64,000 bases of DNA from Bacillus_BA songklensis (GCF_042649685.1 NZ_JBHRZT010000067.1:62001-126000), one strand, 5' to 3'. Counted from the stretch's first letter, positions 42,474-51,635 are shown. The notes: generated by a model from the sequence alone, not told the origin. Translations and numbers: made by a program.

Positions 42474-43893
42474 TTTCAAGCATCTCCTTTCCCTCTGTAT
42501 TTAGATGAAATCTTAACGAATTATTCTTTGTTAATGAATAGGTTATAAAAAATGAAACCATATTCGCGATAAACCCTGGAACAACACCTGATAAACTAAA
42601 AGGATCATGTAAGCCAAAAGTCCAAATTAATGTTACAACCGCTCCCACAACGATAGAGCATAAACCGGCTGTTACATTATGAATTTTCCAAATGATAGCC
42701 ATCACTAATGGGAAAACAATAGTTGGAGCCCAAAGGTAATAAGAATATTCCAAGGCTGCAATAATGCTCGGAACACTTAGAGCAAAGATCACAGAGCCAG
42801 TACCAACGATTAACGTTAATACTCTTTCCATTAGAAGATGATGCTTTTCTGAATGTTTTTTTCTACTAAGAAAAGGCAAATAGATATCCTGCATAAAAGA
42901 AACGGTAGTTGCATTTAAAAAGGAACTGGCTGTGGACATAATGACGGCTAATAATGCAGCAACCGCTAATCCTGTAACACCAACTGGTAAGAGATTTTTT
43001 ACAATGGTCGGTAAAGCCTGATCAGTTTGAATATTAGGGAATAAAACATAAGCAATCAAACCTAATGAACCTGTTACGAAGAAGAATCCAAATGAAAAGA
43101 ATCCTGAGATCATATAGCCTTTCCTGGAGTGTTTAGAATCTTTAGATGAAAAAACCCTTTGTGTATAGGGCGGGATGAGAGCTTCCCCTAAGAGAAATGT
43201 GACGAATAAGCCAATAAATTCAGCTAGTTTCCAACTGCCCAAAAAGGTCAAATGAGCATCAGGAACTTTTTCAATTAACGTATCGGTACCACCAACGGCA
43301 AACAGTCCAATGATGAGCGTAAGAGGCAATATGACTCCAAGCAGTACAAATTGAACAACATCTGTTTGGATAACTGCCCAAACCCCTCCAAAGGATGTAT
43401 AGAGAATCACCACTCCCATTCCGATTAAAATTCCTACAATAGGAGGTATATCCAAGATAACATTAAAGATTGTCCCTAATGCTAAGGCCTGTCCTCCCAA
43501 AATTCCCGTACATAATCCTACTGAGAGAATTCCAGTTAATAACTTCGCTGATTTTCCATAGTGTTTCTCCATAATATCCCCAACGGTTTGTGCTCCCTTA
43601 TATACTTTTAAGCGTGGTGCAATAAAATAACCAATTAATACACTGGCAACACCATACGCACAGAAAGCAAACATAAAGACATATCCATCTTTAAATACAT
43701 TTCCTGCATTTCCGGTTGAGGCCCCTCCACCTAATACGGAAGCAGCCAAACTGGCAAAAAGAATCGGCCAAGTCACTTTCTCTCCTGCAATATTATATTC
43801 TTCTACACTCTTGACACTTTTACTTGTTTGATAGCCTATAAGGCCTAACACAGCGAAATATCCTATAATACAGATCCAATCTAAGATACCCAA
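42460..43893 (-). CDS. Sodium:solute symporter (SSS family)
   Basis: 477 aa, about 13 membrane helices. SSS hallmarks: NIAGEKVTWPILFASLAASVLGGGASTG (helix 1 region with sodium site), the GGVWAVIQTDVVQ segment of helix 6 and ALLAVIMSTASSFLNA with the second sodium site in helix 8. TTG 43893 is chosen because AAAGGAGTG lies 8 nt upstream and removes 23 residues of non-family sequence. Substrate unknown; the operon partner (opine-type dehydrogenase) suggests an N-substituted amino acid or carboxylate. Confidence 0.88.
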   Translation of the reverse strand: MGILDWICIIGYFAVLGLIGYQTSKSVKSVEEYNIAGEKVTWPILFASLAASVLGGGASTGNAGNVFKDGYVFMFAFCAYGVASVLIGYFIAPRLKVYKGAQTVGDIMEKHYGKSAKLLTGILSVGLCTGILGGQALALGTIFNVILDIPPIVGILIGMGVVILYTSFGGVWAVIQTDVVQFVLLGVILPLTLIIGLFAVGGTDTLIEKVPDAHLTFLGSWKLAEFIGLFVTFLLGEALIPPYTQRVFSSKDSKHSRKGYMISGFFSFGFFFVTGSLGLIAYVLFPNIQTDQALPTIVKNLLPVGVTGLAVAALLAVIMSTASSFLNATTVSFMQDIYLPFLSRKKHSEKHHLLMERVLTLIVGTGSVIFALSVPSIIAALEYSYYLWAPTIVFPLVMAIIWKIHNVTAGLCSIVVGAVVTLIWTFGLHDPFSLSGVVPGFIANMVSFFITYSLTKNNSLRFHLNTEGKEMLENDAL

Positions 43894-44025
43894 ATACCCC
43901 ACTCCTTTCGAATATTCTAAAATTTCTGTATATAAATCATATAATTTAATGTAGTTCAACACATTGTGATGAACGCCTAATTATTCTTTTAAAAAAAGGG
44001 GTAGATTTGTGCTCCTAGCACAATG

Positions 44026-45246
44026 CTAATTCTCTTTACTTTCTGATTCGAGAATCAGCATTATTTTCACGGCAAGATAAAGTGTCAAAGCTTCTCTAAA
44101 ATTTCGTAAATTCATCCTCGTAATCTGTTCAATCTTGTTCAATCGATAAAAAAGAGTATTTCGATGGATATTCAACTCTTTAGAACAATTAATTGGACTC
44201 AAGCTGGATTCACACCAAGCTAGAATCGTACGAAATAATTCATTATAATCTGGACATTGTTTTAATTCGGTAACCGTTTCTTCTACGAAACGACGAGCAT
44301 TGTTTTTATGAATATGGGATAATAATTCTTCTAAAACAAAATCTTTTATATAAAAGATATCAGGATGATTGGCCATCTTTTTACCAATCCGAATTGCCCG
44401 CCAAGCCGCATGATAAGATTCATTGAGACCGGTCAAATCGTTGCCGATCGTTCCAATTCCAATTGAAGCGTGAACCCCTAACTCTTTTAATTCTGAAATG
44501 AGCTCATTACACTTATTTTTGACAGTTTCATAGACTTCTTCTTCATGAATTTCATTGTCTAAAATATGGAGCACAACATATTTGTCAGATCCCAAGGAAA
44601 CCGTAATATCCTGGTTATTCGAAAAAAATTTTTTAACTCTAGATTCTATGTCCATCTTTAAGGATTGAATATGCATTTCTGGTGAATCCTTTTTTAACAA
44701 TTGCTGATGGATTTCACTTGTAACGTGGTTGAATTGAAAAAGATCGATGACGATAGTAATGCGAGGTGGTTTTAAATCATATCCCAATTCTCTACCACGG
44801 GTTAGTAATAACATTTCATCACTATGGATTGGATCAAAAACAGCAATTTCTTGAACTAGGCTCTGCAGTGCTCTTTCACGCAGAAGTGAAGATTTGTTGA
44901 TGATTTCTTCACGCAATAAGATTTCAGCGTATTTTTTAGCTAACATCCCAAACTTCTCTACTTTATTAGGTTCACCTGTTATGCCTACCGTTCCTATAAA
45001 TTCCCCTGACAATTCAATCGGGATGGTCATTCCTGGTTTGACGCCCGTCATTGTTCTTGAGACCATTTCATTATGAGTCATTTCTTTACGACGAAAAATT
45101 GCACCGAGAGAAGCTTGGTGTAATGTTCCAATTCTGGAAGGATCACTTGAACCAAGAACAATTCCATGTTGATCTGTAATCAGCACATCATGACCAATAA
45201 CTTCACTTGTTGTTTTGGCAATTTCTTGAGCTAGCTTGTCTAACAT
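44026..45246 (-). CDS. CdaR/PucR-type transcriptional regulator
   Basis: 406 aa. The N-terminal sugar-diacid recognition domain (about 1-130) begins LAQEIAKTTSEVIGHDVLIT and contains GVKPGMTIPIELSGEFIGTVGI. A middle GGDEF-like region follows, and the C-terminal HTH (about 345-400) has LSPINCSKELNIHRNTLFYRLNKIEQIT. CdaR proteins activate operons for carboxylate or glycerate uptake. It lies just upstream of the symporter gene on the same strand (132 nt) and is probably its activator. ATG 45246 follows CGGAGGATATT. Confidence 0.9.
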   Translation of the reverse strand: MLDKLAQEIAKTTSEVIGHDVLITDQHGIVLGSSDPSRIGTLHQASLGAIFRRKEMTHNEMVSRTMTGVKPGMTIPIELSGEFIGTVGITGEPNKVEKFGMLAKKYAEILLREEIINKSSLLRERALQSLVQEIAVFDPIHSDEMLLLTRGRELGYDLKPPRITIVIDLFQFNHVTSEIHQQLLKKDSPEMHIQSLKMDIESRVKKFFSNNQDITVSLGSDKYVVLHILDNEIHEEEVYETVKNKCNELISELKELGVHASIGIGTIGNDLTGLNESYHAAWRAIRIGKKMANHPDIFYIKDFVLEELLSHIHKNNARRFVEETVTELKQCPDYNELFRTILAWCESSLSPINCSKELNIHRNTLFYRLNKIEQITRMNLRNFREALTLYLAVKIMLILESESKEN

Positions 45247-45373
45247 AATATCCTCCGTTCTTCATCCTTCGTTGAAAAGCATTTTATCTCTTTTTGTAAA
45301 TTATAACCCCTTTATTAGGTCAATTTCTTCAATTCTGGTACAAAAACATTCACTAAAACAGGATTATCGGAAA

Positions 45374-45402
45374 TTGACAATTTGATTCTGCTCACAGATA
45401 AT
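45374..45402 (+). promoter_or_regulatory. SigA-type promoter of the VOC gene
   Basis: TTGACA (45374-45379), 17-nt spacer, GATAAT (45397-45402). The start codon is 82 nt downstream. Confidence 0.7.
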
Positions 45403-45484
45403 GAAAAGGAACGTATGTTTGTTAATTGAGCGGGACTAGAATTTAGTGTTGTTCTTATATTTTAATAAAAGGAGAAGATTTCAA

Positions 45485-45895
45485 GTGGGAAATTCAAACC
45501 AAAAAATTACTACGTTTTTAATGTTCGATGGCAAAGCTGAAGAAGCCATGAATTTTTACACTTCTTTATTTAAGCAGTCCGAAATAATAAGTATTACTCG
45601 TTATGGAGCAAATGAGGCCGGTGCTGAGGGAACAGTGCTACATGCTACATTCTCACTAAACGGACAAGTGTTTATGTGTATCGATAGTAGTGTTAAGCAC
45701 GAATTTACATTTACTCCTGCCATATCATTATATGTAACATGTGATACAGAGGAAGAAATTGATGCACTTTTTGGGAAGTTATCTCAAGATGGAGAAATTC
45801 TCATGCCGTTAGCTTCTTATCCATTTAGTGAAAAGTTCGGTTGGGTTGCCGACAAATATGGTGTTTCTTGGCAATTAAATTTTGCAAAAAGCTAA
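45485..45895 (+). CDS. VOC-family protein, PhnB/YkcA-like
   Basis: 136 aa. One VOC (glyoxalase/bleomycin-resistance-like) unit of the PhnB subtype: TTFLMFDGKAEEAMNFYTSLF at the N-terminus and the end signature KFGWVADKYGVSWQLNF. No standard metal-ligand set can be assigned. Function unknown; the family includes many annotated as 3-demethylubiquinone methyltransferases without evidence. Start GTG 45485 with AAAGGAGAAG at good spacing. Monocistronic behind a good promoter. Confidence 0.8.
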   Translation: MGNSNQKITTFLMFDGKAEEAMNFYTSLFKQSEIISITRYGANEAGAEGTVLHATFSLNGQVFMCIDSSVKHEFTFTPAISLYVTCDTEEEIDALFGKLSQDGEILMPLASYPFSEKFGWVADKYGVSWQLNFAKS

Positions 45896-46112
45896 TGGTC
45901 GAAGATGCTATTGGAAGTATTTTCTATCTTTCTTTATTCAACAAGTTAACACAGTTTACATAAGACCCGTTACAGGAACTAAAAAACTTAAATCCAGCTA
46001 GATTTGAGTTTTTATAACGCCTAAATTCATCATAGATTAGCTATTTGATATCGTCTAAGACATATCCTGTAAGGAATCATTAATCGTTTATAAAAGAAAA
46101 GCAGGTGATTAT

Positions 46113-46367
46113 ATGCACGACAGCACTCCAAGATATATGATAAATCCGGATGGAACACGGTATATTCCATATTCGTATGGACCTACTATGGGATACGGAG
46201 TTCCACTTTCAACCGGATCAATCAATTATCATCCATATGGAGTATATGGACCATATGAAATGGTATATCAGCCATCACAATCAGGATATGGAGGGTATCA
46301 ACATATGACGGTACCAGGATTAATGGGATTTGGACTGCAAGTTCCTGTATCTCTAGGTAGGTTTTAA
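46113..46367 (+). CDS. Small Tyr/Gly/Pro-rich protein, coat-like
   Basis: 84 aa with high Tyr (about 18%), Gly and Pro: INPDGTRYIPYSYGPTMGYG and QPSQSGYGGYQHMTVPG. No signal peptide, Cys or membrane span. Composition resembles small spore-coat or morphogenetic proteins of Bacilli; this is inference. ATG follows GCAGGTGA. A family-2 repeat begins 44 nt after the stop. Confidence 0.6.
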   Translation: MHDSTPRYMINPDGTRYIPYSYGPTMGYGVPLSTGSINYHPYGVYGPYEMVYQPSQSGYGGYQHMTVPGLMGFGLQVPVSLGRF

Positions 46368-46411
46368 AAACAATTTAGTTGACATAAGATCTGTTATCAG
46401 CAGTCACAAAA

Positions 46412-46566
46412 GAGGCTGTCCCGTAAGTCTCGAATTAATGATAAAAATTGATCTTTACTGAAAGGACCCGTCACGGAATCCTCTGATTTTGCTGGATTTT
46501 CACGACGGGTCCTTTCAGGAGGCTAACTCAAAAGGTATGGCTTTTTATACCTTTTGAGTCATCCTC
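46412..46566 (+). repeat. Family-2 repeat
   Basis: GAGGCTGTCCCGTAAG start, hairpin 1 GAAAGGACCCGTCA/CGACGGGTCCTTTC, hairpin 2 ACTCAAAAGGTA/TACCTTTTGAGT followed by CATCCTCTTTC. It lies between convergent genes (coat-like and fabF) and can terminate both. Confidence 0.85.
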
Positions 46567-46620
46567 TTTCTGTCCATTTCTACACCTGAACAATTGAATA
46601 TGATCGATATTGCAGCTAAG

Positions 46621-47865
46621 CTACATAGGAGTGTTTAACTTTTTAAATATCAGTGTTGCGTTGTGGCCGCCAAATCCTAAGGAGTTGCTTAAAACTACAT
46701 TAACTTCTTGGTGTCTTGCTTCGTTTGGAACATAGTCAAGATCCAGCTCCTCGTCAGGTGTTTCATAATTGATGGTTGGAGGTACAATGCCGTCATTGAT
46801 AGCTAAAACAGAAAAAACAGCTTCAATTCCGCCTGCTCCGCCCAACAGATGGCCCGTCATCGATTTAGTGGAAGATACGGCCAATTTGTAGGCATGTTCT
46901 CCGAAAAGAGCCTTAATAGCCTGAGTTTCGTATAGATCATTATAGTAAGTGCTTGTTCCGTGGGCATTGATATAATCAACCTCTGCGGGATTTAAGCCAG
47001 CGTCCTGTAAAGCCATGGACATTGAACGTTGCCCGCCCTCTCCATTCGGGGCTGGTGTTGTAATGTGATACGCATCAGCGGTCGCACCATATCCTGCAAT
47101 TTCACCGTAAATTTTAGCTCCCCGGGATAAGGCATGATCCAAGTCTTCTAAAACTAAAATACCGGCACCTTCTCCGATAACAAAACCATCACGATTTTTA
47201 TCAAATGGCCTTGAGGCAGTTTGCGGATCTGGATTGATTGATAAAGCCGTCATGTTTTGGAAACCCGCAATAGTCATGGGTGTGATGGACGCTTCTGTTC
47301 CTCCTGCAATCATCACATCGGCTTCACCGCGTTGAATCACTTTAAAGGCATCGCCGATTGAGTTGGCTCCGCTTGCACAAGCGGTCACGGTACAGGAGTT
47401 GATTCCTTTTGCTCCTAGTTCGATAGAAACTCTGCCGGAAGCCAAGTCAGGGATTAACATAGGGATGATGAACGGACTTACCCTTCTCACACCTTTATCT
47501 AAGAACTTTATATGCTGTTCTTCGAATTCACCTAAACCGCCGATGCCCGAACCGATCCAAACGCCGACCCTATTAGCATTGGAATCATTGATCACGAGCC
47601 GGGCATCTTCCACCGCCATTTTACTTGCAGCCACAGCAAACTGTGTAAACCTGCCCATTCTTCTTGCTTCCTTTACATCCATGTACTCTTCTGGTTTAAA
47701 CCCTTTTACTTCCGCAGCTGCCTTTACGTTATAAATACTTGAATCGACTTGAGTTAAAAAACCCACACCGCTTTTTCCTTTTTTAATATTATCCCATGTA
47801 CTTTTAGCCGTGAGACCTAAAGGTGTGATCGCACCTATTCCCGTTATCACAACGCGTTTTTTCAT
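46621..47865 (-). CDS. fabF: Beta-ketoacyl-ACP synthase II
   Basis: 414 aa. Catalytic triad C163 (CTVTACASG), H302 (NAHGTSTYYND) and H339 (SMTGHLLGG); GFG near the C-terminus in NSLGFGGHNA. It elongates acyl-ACP with malonyl-ACP in the cytosol. ATG 47865 has AGGAGG. In Bacilli the main fabF follows fabH; this one stands alone, so it may be a second copy. Upstream, 22 nt away, is an unknown gene on the same strand. Confidence 0.93.
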   Translation of the reverse strand: MKKRVVITGIGAITPLGLTAKSTWDNIKKGKSGVGFLTQVDSSIYNVKAAAEVKGFKPEEYMDVKEARRMGRFTQFAVAASKMAVEDARLVINDSNANRVGVWIGSGIGGLGEFEEQHIKFLDKGVRRVSPFIIPMLIPDLASGRVSIELGAKGINSCTVTACASGANSIGDAFKVIQRGEADVMIAGGTEASITPMTIAGFQNMTALSINPDPQTASRPFDKNRDGFVIGEGAGILVLEDLDHALSRGAKIYGEIAGYGATADAYHITTPAPNGEGGQRSMSMALQDAGLNPAEVDYINAHGTSTYYNDLYETQAIKALFGEHAYKLAVSSTKSMTGHLLGGAGGIEAVFSVLAINDGIVPPTINYETPDEELDLDYVPNEARHQEVNVVLSNSLGFGGHNATLIFKKLNTPM

Positions 47866-47886
47866 GGATGGCTGCCTCCTAACTTA

Positions 47887-48225
47887 TTATTTTATGATGT
47901 ACGAGAAGTTATTTGTCCCAATTATGAAAATCTTATCATCATGATATAAAGGCTGTCCACCTGTTCCGACTGTCCTTAAATCGCAGGACAGGCTTCCGTT
48001 GCCTTTAGAATCTTCACTTAATACAACCGCACCCCACACGGCTTCTTCTATTTTGCTTTTGGAGCAAGAAGTTATTGGGTGATCCATCACGTAACCGGGA
48101 ACTTCCCCTAAACAGAAGAATTGCACTGCCCCCATGCTTTTCTTTTTAGAACCGTTTTGTAAATTTTTCAAGAAATAATAAAGGGTTGGTAAATAATCCG
48201 TCTTTATCTTTTTAATGCGTATCAT
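47887..48225 (-). CDS. Hypothetical protein upstream of fabF
   Basis: 112 aa from ATG 48225 (GGAG 11 nt upstream; a GTG four codons earlier is possible). The N-terminal IRIKKIKTDYLPTLYYFLKN is basic; the C-terminal part is beta-like (AVWGAVVLSEDSKGNG, KIFIIGTNNFSYII). It ends 21 nt before fabF and may be cotranscribed. Not recognised; it is possibly shortened, because the upstream DNA holds truncated genes. Confidence 0.45.
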   Translation of the reverse strand: MIRIKKIKTDYLPTLYYFLKNLQNGSKKKSMGAVQFFCLGEVPGYVMDHPITSCSKSKIEEAVWGAVVLSEDSKGNGSLSCDLRTVGTGGQPLYHDDKIFIIGTNNFSYIIK

Positions 48226-48230
48226 GGAAA

Positions 48231-48333
48231 AGGACACTCCAACGCATACTCCATTATCCGTGTGTACAAAGACCGCCTGGAGATCGGCGGCTATGGCCGG
48301 GAGCCGGACCGTGTATTAAAGATCAGGAAGTAA
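48231..48333 (+). pseudogene. C-terminal remnant of a metallophosphoesterase
   Basis: The plus strand reads GHSNAYSIIRVYKDRLEIGG and YGREPDRVLKIRK, stop. The IRVYxDRxEIxGYGREPxR pattern is the C-terminal end of calcineurin-like phosphoesterases. The catalytic part is gone. Confidence 0.5.
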
Positions 48334-48371
48334 GGTAAAAATGGCCTCAACAGCAGGCTCTCTTTAATGCA

Positions 48372-48715
48372 TCAAGAATAGGATTTTTCATTAACAGTAA
48401 ATTGTTGAATCGTTTCATGATTCGGTTCATAACCAATCCCCGGTTTATCAGGAACAGTGATCATTCCATTTTTAACAACTACCTCAGGATCAATAATATC
48501 GCGTTCCCAGTAGCGAGAAGATCCAGCCGTATCACCTGGCATAACAAAGTTGAATAAGGTTGTTAATGCGATATTATGGGCCCTTCCTATCCCCGATTCA
48601 AGCATACCTCCACACCAAACTGGAATATCGTGCTCCTGGCATAGATCGTGAATTCGTTTTGACTCCGTTAATCCTCCAACACGTCCAATTTTTATATTGA
48701 TAAATTTGCTGATTT
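48372..48715 (-). pseudogene. C-terminal remnant of MenC-like enolase-superfamily enzyme
   Basis: The minus strand reads SKFINIKIGRVGGLTESKRI, PVWCGGMLESGIGRAHNIAL, PGDTAGSSRYWERDII, the last third of o-succinylbenzoate synthase/N-acylamino acid racemase proteins, including the K-x-GRVGGL metal-site region. The N-terminal two thirds are replaced by the start of an RpiR gene. Confidence 0.75.
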
Positions 48716-48817
48716 AACTGCAAAATCTCTAGGGTTTTCTAATAAATATTTCGCAACTTTCCGTTGACCCTTTGAGAGCTGATTGTACTCCTTTTGAATA
48801 ATTTCTTTTAGATTCAT
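48692..48817 (-). pseudogene. N-terminal remnant of an RpiR-family regulator
   Basis: MNLKEIIQKEYNQLSKGQRK, VAKYLLENPRDFAVKSAN, then a stop caused by a junction with the MenC-like remnant in another frame. The ribosome site AAAGGTGAAATTG is intact. The wHTH is cut before its recognition helix. Confidence 0.7.
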
Positions 48818-48997
48818 CAATTTCACCTTTATAGTTATAAAATGAAGTGTACACTTTGATTTTCGATAAATTGAAGCTTAAACTTCATAAAAAAATAATC
48901 GTTAATAAAGTACCACAATCCAAAGAATCATTCAATGATAATTCTGAAAATTAGGTCATAATACGAATGACTTAAGGTTAAACCAGCCCAAACAACA

Positions 48998-49153
48998 GAG
49001 GCTGTCCCATAAGTCTCTAATCAATGGCAAAAGTTGATCTTTACTGAAAGGACCCGTCACGGAATTCTTTGATTTTCCAGGATTTTCATGACGGGTCCCT
49101 TTCAGGAGGATGACTCAAAAGGTATGTCTTTTTATACCTTTTGAGTCATCCTC
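48998..49153 (+). repeat. Family-2 repeat
   Basis: GAGGCTGTCCCATAAG start; hairpins as in the copy at 8095; hairpin 2 uses GAGGATGACTCAAAAGGTA and its complement. Directly followed by a family-1 element. The rest of 48818-49496 contains no gene. Confidence 0.85.
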
Positions 49154-49176
49154 TGAATTTTTTAACATAAACTGAA

Positions 49177-49384
49177 TATATAAATCCACATAAATAAATG
49201 GACATGGATAAAGAGCATCCATGTCCATTTATTTACGCATAAGGCTTTGCCAATCTACCTTACGCTCTCTTGACAAAGCCTTATATGAGAACCTTTTTCG
49301 CTTATTCAAGATGAGAAAATCAAAAGAGATAGAAGAGAATAAAAGGCGAGTTTTTATGTTAAAAAATGAAGGCAGATTTATATA
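49177..49384 (-). repeat. Family-1 repeat, full length, inverted
   Basis: Minus strand from TATATAAATC (49384 side) to the terminal hairpin near 49188-49240. Hairpin 1: ATAAGGCTTTG with CAAAGCCTTAT. Hairpin 2: AAATGGACATGGAT with ATCCATGTCCATTT. Both stems differ from those of other copies yet pair fully. Confidence 0.9.
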
Positions 49385-49496
49385 ACTAGTCTCTCATTAA
49401 GAGATTATACGCAAGTCAGAGCACCATATTGGTGAACCCAACACATATTGGTTGTGTAAGCGACGGATCTTTTATAGATTCATAGTATGAGTATGT

Positions 49497-50177
49497 TCAA
49501 GTTTGATAGATTTCTTTCACGGCTGAATTGGAAAGATTACCGAGAATGTCGTCGATACTTTCAAATACCATGTCGATTTGTTGGGAACCGTCAATGTTAC
49601 GCAAATATCCTTTTTCCCGATAAAAGTCAAGAAGCGGCTGCTGCTGATTAATATTGACTTCCAGTCGTGTTCCTACCGTTTTTTCATTGTCATCATCACG
49701 TTGATAGAGTTCTCCGCTGCATTTATCACATACACCTTCAACATTAGTTGGGTTAAAGATGACATGATAGGTCGCACCACAATCACGGCAAAGACGGCGT
49801 CCAGTTAATCTGGCCATTAACTCTTCACGAGCAGCATCAATGTTAAGAACAAAGTGAATGGCTCGCTCCGTTTCAGCTAACATTTGTTCAAGAGCCTCAG
49901 CTTGGGCTACCGTTCTAGGGAAACCGTCTAGTAAAAAACCTTTTTTACAATCATCTTTGCCCAAACGTTCACGGACAATCCCAATGGTTACTTCATCTGG
50001 CACTAAATGACCAGAATCCATATATTCTTTTGCTTTCTTTCCAAGAGGTGTTCCTTCTTTTATGGCCGCGCGGAACATATCTCCAGTTGATATATGAGGG
50101 ATGTCATATTTTTCCGCAATTCGTTCAGCTTGAGTTCCCTTACCTGCTCCTGGCAGTCCCATTAATAATAAATTCAT
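49497..50177 (-). CDS. adk: Adenylate kinase with zinc-finger LID
   Basis: 226 aa. P-loop GLPGAGKGTQ (7-16), NMP-binding STGDMFRAAI, and a LID with four Cys: CRDCGATYHV and CDKCSGE, the zinc-binding type usual in Gram-positives. It interconverts ATP, AMP and ADP. It is about ten residues longer at the C-terminus (NSAVKEIYQT) than usual. Bacilli normally encode adk within the ribosomal-protein operon; here it follows odhB1 beyond a family-1 repeat, which makes it a likely second copy. The ribosome site AAGGAGAGATG lies exactly at the truncated end of that repeat. Confidence 0.92.
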   Translation of the reverse strand: MNLLLMGLPGAGKGTQAERIAEKYDIPHISTGDMFRAAIKEGTPLGKKAKEYMDSGHLVPDEVTIGIVRERLGKDDCKKGFLLDGFPRTVAQAEALEQMLAETERAIHFVLNIDAAREELMARLTGRRLCRDCGATYHVIFNPTNVEGVCDKCSGELYQRDDDNEKTVGTRLEVNINQQQPLLDFYREKGYLRNIDGSQQIDMVFESIDDILGNLSNSAVKEIYQT

Positions 50178-50191
50178 CCGGCATCTCTCCT

Positions 50192-50337
50192 TGTTTTTGT
50201 CTTCCTTTTGAACGGGCTTACAAAGGTCTTCGTATAAGCAGCTGACAAGAACCCGAAGGGAGATTGGCGGCCGCTTATGCGTAAATCATTGAATATGGAT
50301 GGCTTTTTATCCATATTCAATGATTTATGTGGATTTA
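50192..50337 (+). repeat. Family-1 repeat, 5'-truncated
   Basis: Starts within the CTTCCTTTTGAACGGGCTTACAAA block; the left terminal repeat is lost at the adk leader. Hairpin 1 (ATAAGCAGCTG.../...CGGCCGCTTAT) has mismatches; hairpin 2 is ATTGAATATGGAT/ATCCATATTCAAT. The right end TGGATTTAT is adjacent to the stop codon of odhB1. Confidence 0.85.
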
Positions 50338-51621
50338 TTACCCTTCTAATAGCAGTGACTCCGGATCTTCAAGCAATTCTTTTACTTTTGCAAGAAAGCT
50401 TACCGCTTCCCGTCCGTCTACAATACGATGGTCATAGGAAAGGGCGATATACATCATCGGCCGGTTCTCCATCCTAGCCTGATCGATAGCAATCGGACGC
50501 CACTGGATTTTATGCATCCCGAGAATACCCACCTGCGGACTATTTAGAATCGGTGTGGACATCATGGATCCATAAATGCCCCCGTTTGTGATCGTGAAGG
50601 TCCCTCCCTGCAGCTCTTGGAGCGTTAATTTGTTGCTTCGCGCTTTTTCGGCTAACCGTGCGATTTCTTTTTCAATTCCCGCAAAACCGAGTCGATCCGC
50701 ATCCCGAACGACCGGGACAACAAGCCCTCCTTCAGCGCCAACGGCAATCCCGATATCATAATATTTTTTATAAAGCACTTCGTCTCCTTGAATTTCTCCG
50801 TTCAATTCCGGAAACTCTTTCAGCGCACCGACAACGGCTTTTGTAAAAAACGACATAAAGCCGATTTTGACACCATGTTTCTTGAGGAAGGCCTCATTTC
50901 GCCGCTTTCTTACATCCATGATCGCTGTCATATCCACTTCATTGAAGGTTGTTAACATCGCTGCTGTATGCTGTACTTCGACAAGCCGTTTGGCGATGGT
51001 TTGACGGCGACGCGACATTTTGACCCGTTCGACTGGTTTGTCCAAATCATTTGAAGTATTTACGGGCTGCTTTACTTTTTCGCTTTCCGCTTTACCGCCC
51101 TGATGTACTGTTTCATCCCTTTCCTTAGGTGCCGGCTGATCGATGTGTGCTCTTACGTCTTCCTTTCTGATCCGTCCCAGTAAATCATGGGTCCTGACTT
51201 CGTTTAAATCGATGTTAAGTTCCCTTGCCAGCTTCCTTACTGCCGGGGAAGCTACAGGACGTTGAGGTTTTTTCAAATTTTCAACTGTTTCTTCTTTTTG
51301 GGCTTCTTGAACTTTCGGGCTTTCAACTGTTGAATACTCCTTTTGTGCGGCCGCTTTTTCACTTGATGACCCACTATCTTTTTCAGTACCTCCGACTATA
51401 ACCGCAATAACCTCGTCAACTTCAACATTATCCCCTTCTTTTTTCAAGATCTCCTTAATAATCCCATCGCTGTCTGTGCTCACCTCTACGTTCACTTTAT
51501 CTGTTTCAAGTTCAACAATATGATCGCCTTTTTGAACCTTATCCCCTACTTTAACAAGCCACTGTGCAACGGTTCCTTCTGAGATCGATTCTGCCAGCTC
51601 TGGTACTTTGATTTCGATCAT
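50338..51621 (-). CDS. odhB: Dihydrolipoyllysine succinyltransferase (2-oxoglutarate dehydrogenase E2), copy 1
   Basis: 427 aa. Lipoyl domain 1-76 with lipoyl-Lys K42 in ELETDKVNVEV, acid/proline linker, E1/E3-binding domain with SPAVRKLARELNIDL and HDLLGRIRKEDV, and the catalytic domain with VERVKMSRRRQTIAKRL and the active site YDHRIVDGREAVSF. ATG 51621 follows AGGGAGGA; two codons upstream a TTG is rejected as too close. It lies 14 nt after odhA1. A near-identical organisation is repeated at 58.7-64 kb. Lpd (E3) is not in the window. Confidence 0.95.
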   Translation of the reverse strand: MIEIKVPELAESISEGTVAQWLVKVGDKVQKGDHIVELETDKVNVEVSTDSDGIIKEILKKEGDNVEVDEVIAVIVGGTEKDSGSSSEKAAAQKEYSTVESPKVQEAQKEETVENLKKPQRPVASPAVRKLARELNIDLNEVRTHDLLGRIRKEDVRAHIDQPAPKERDETVHQGGKAESEKVKQPVNTSNDLDKPVERVKMSRRRQTIAKRLVEVQHTAAMLTTFNEVDMTAIMDVRKRRNEAFLKKHGVKIGFMSFFTKAVVGALKEFPELNGEIQGDEVLYKKYYDIGIAVGAEGGLVVPVVRDADRLGFAGIEKEIARLAEKARSNKLTLQELQGGTFTITNGGIYGSMMSTPILNSPQVGILGMHKIQWRPIAIDQARMENRPMMYIALSYDHRIVDGREAVSFLAKVKELLEDPESLLLEG

Positions 51622-51635
51622 CCCCAAAATCCTCC

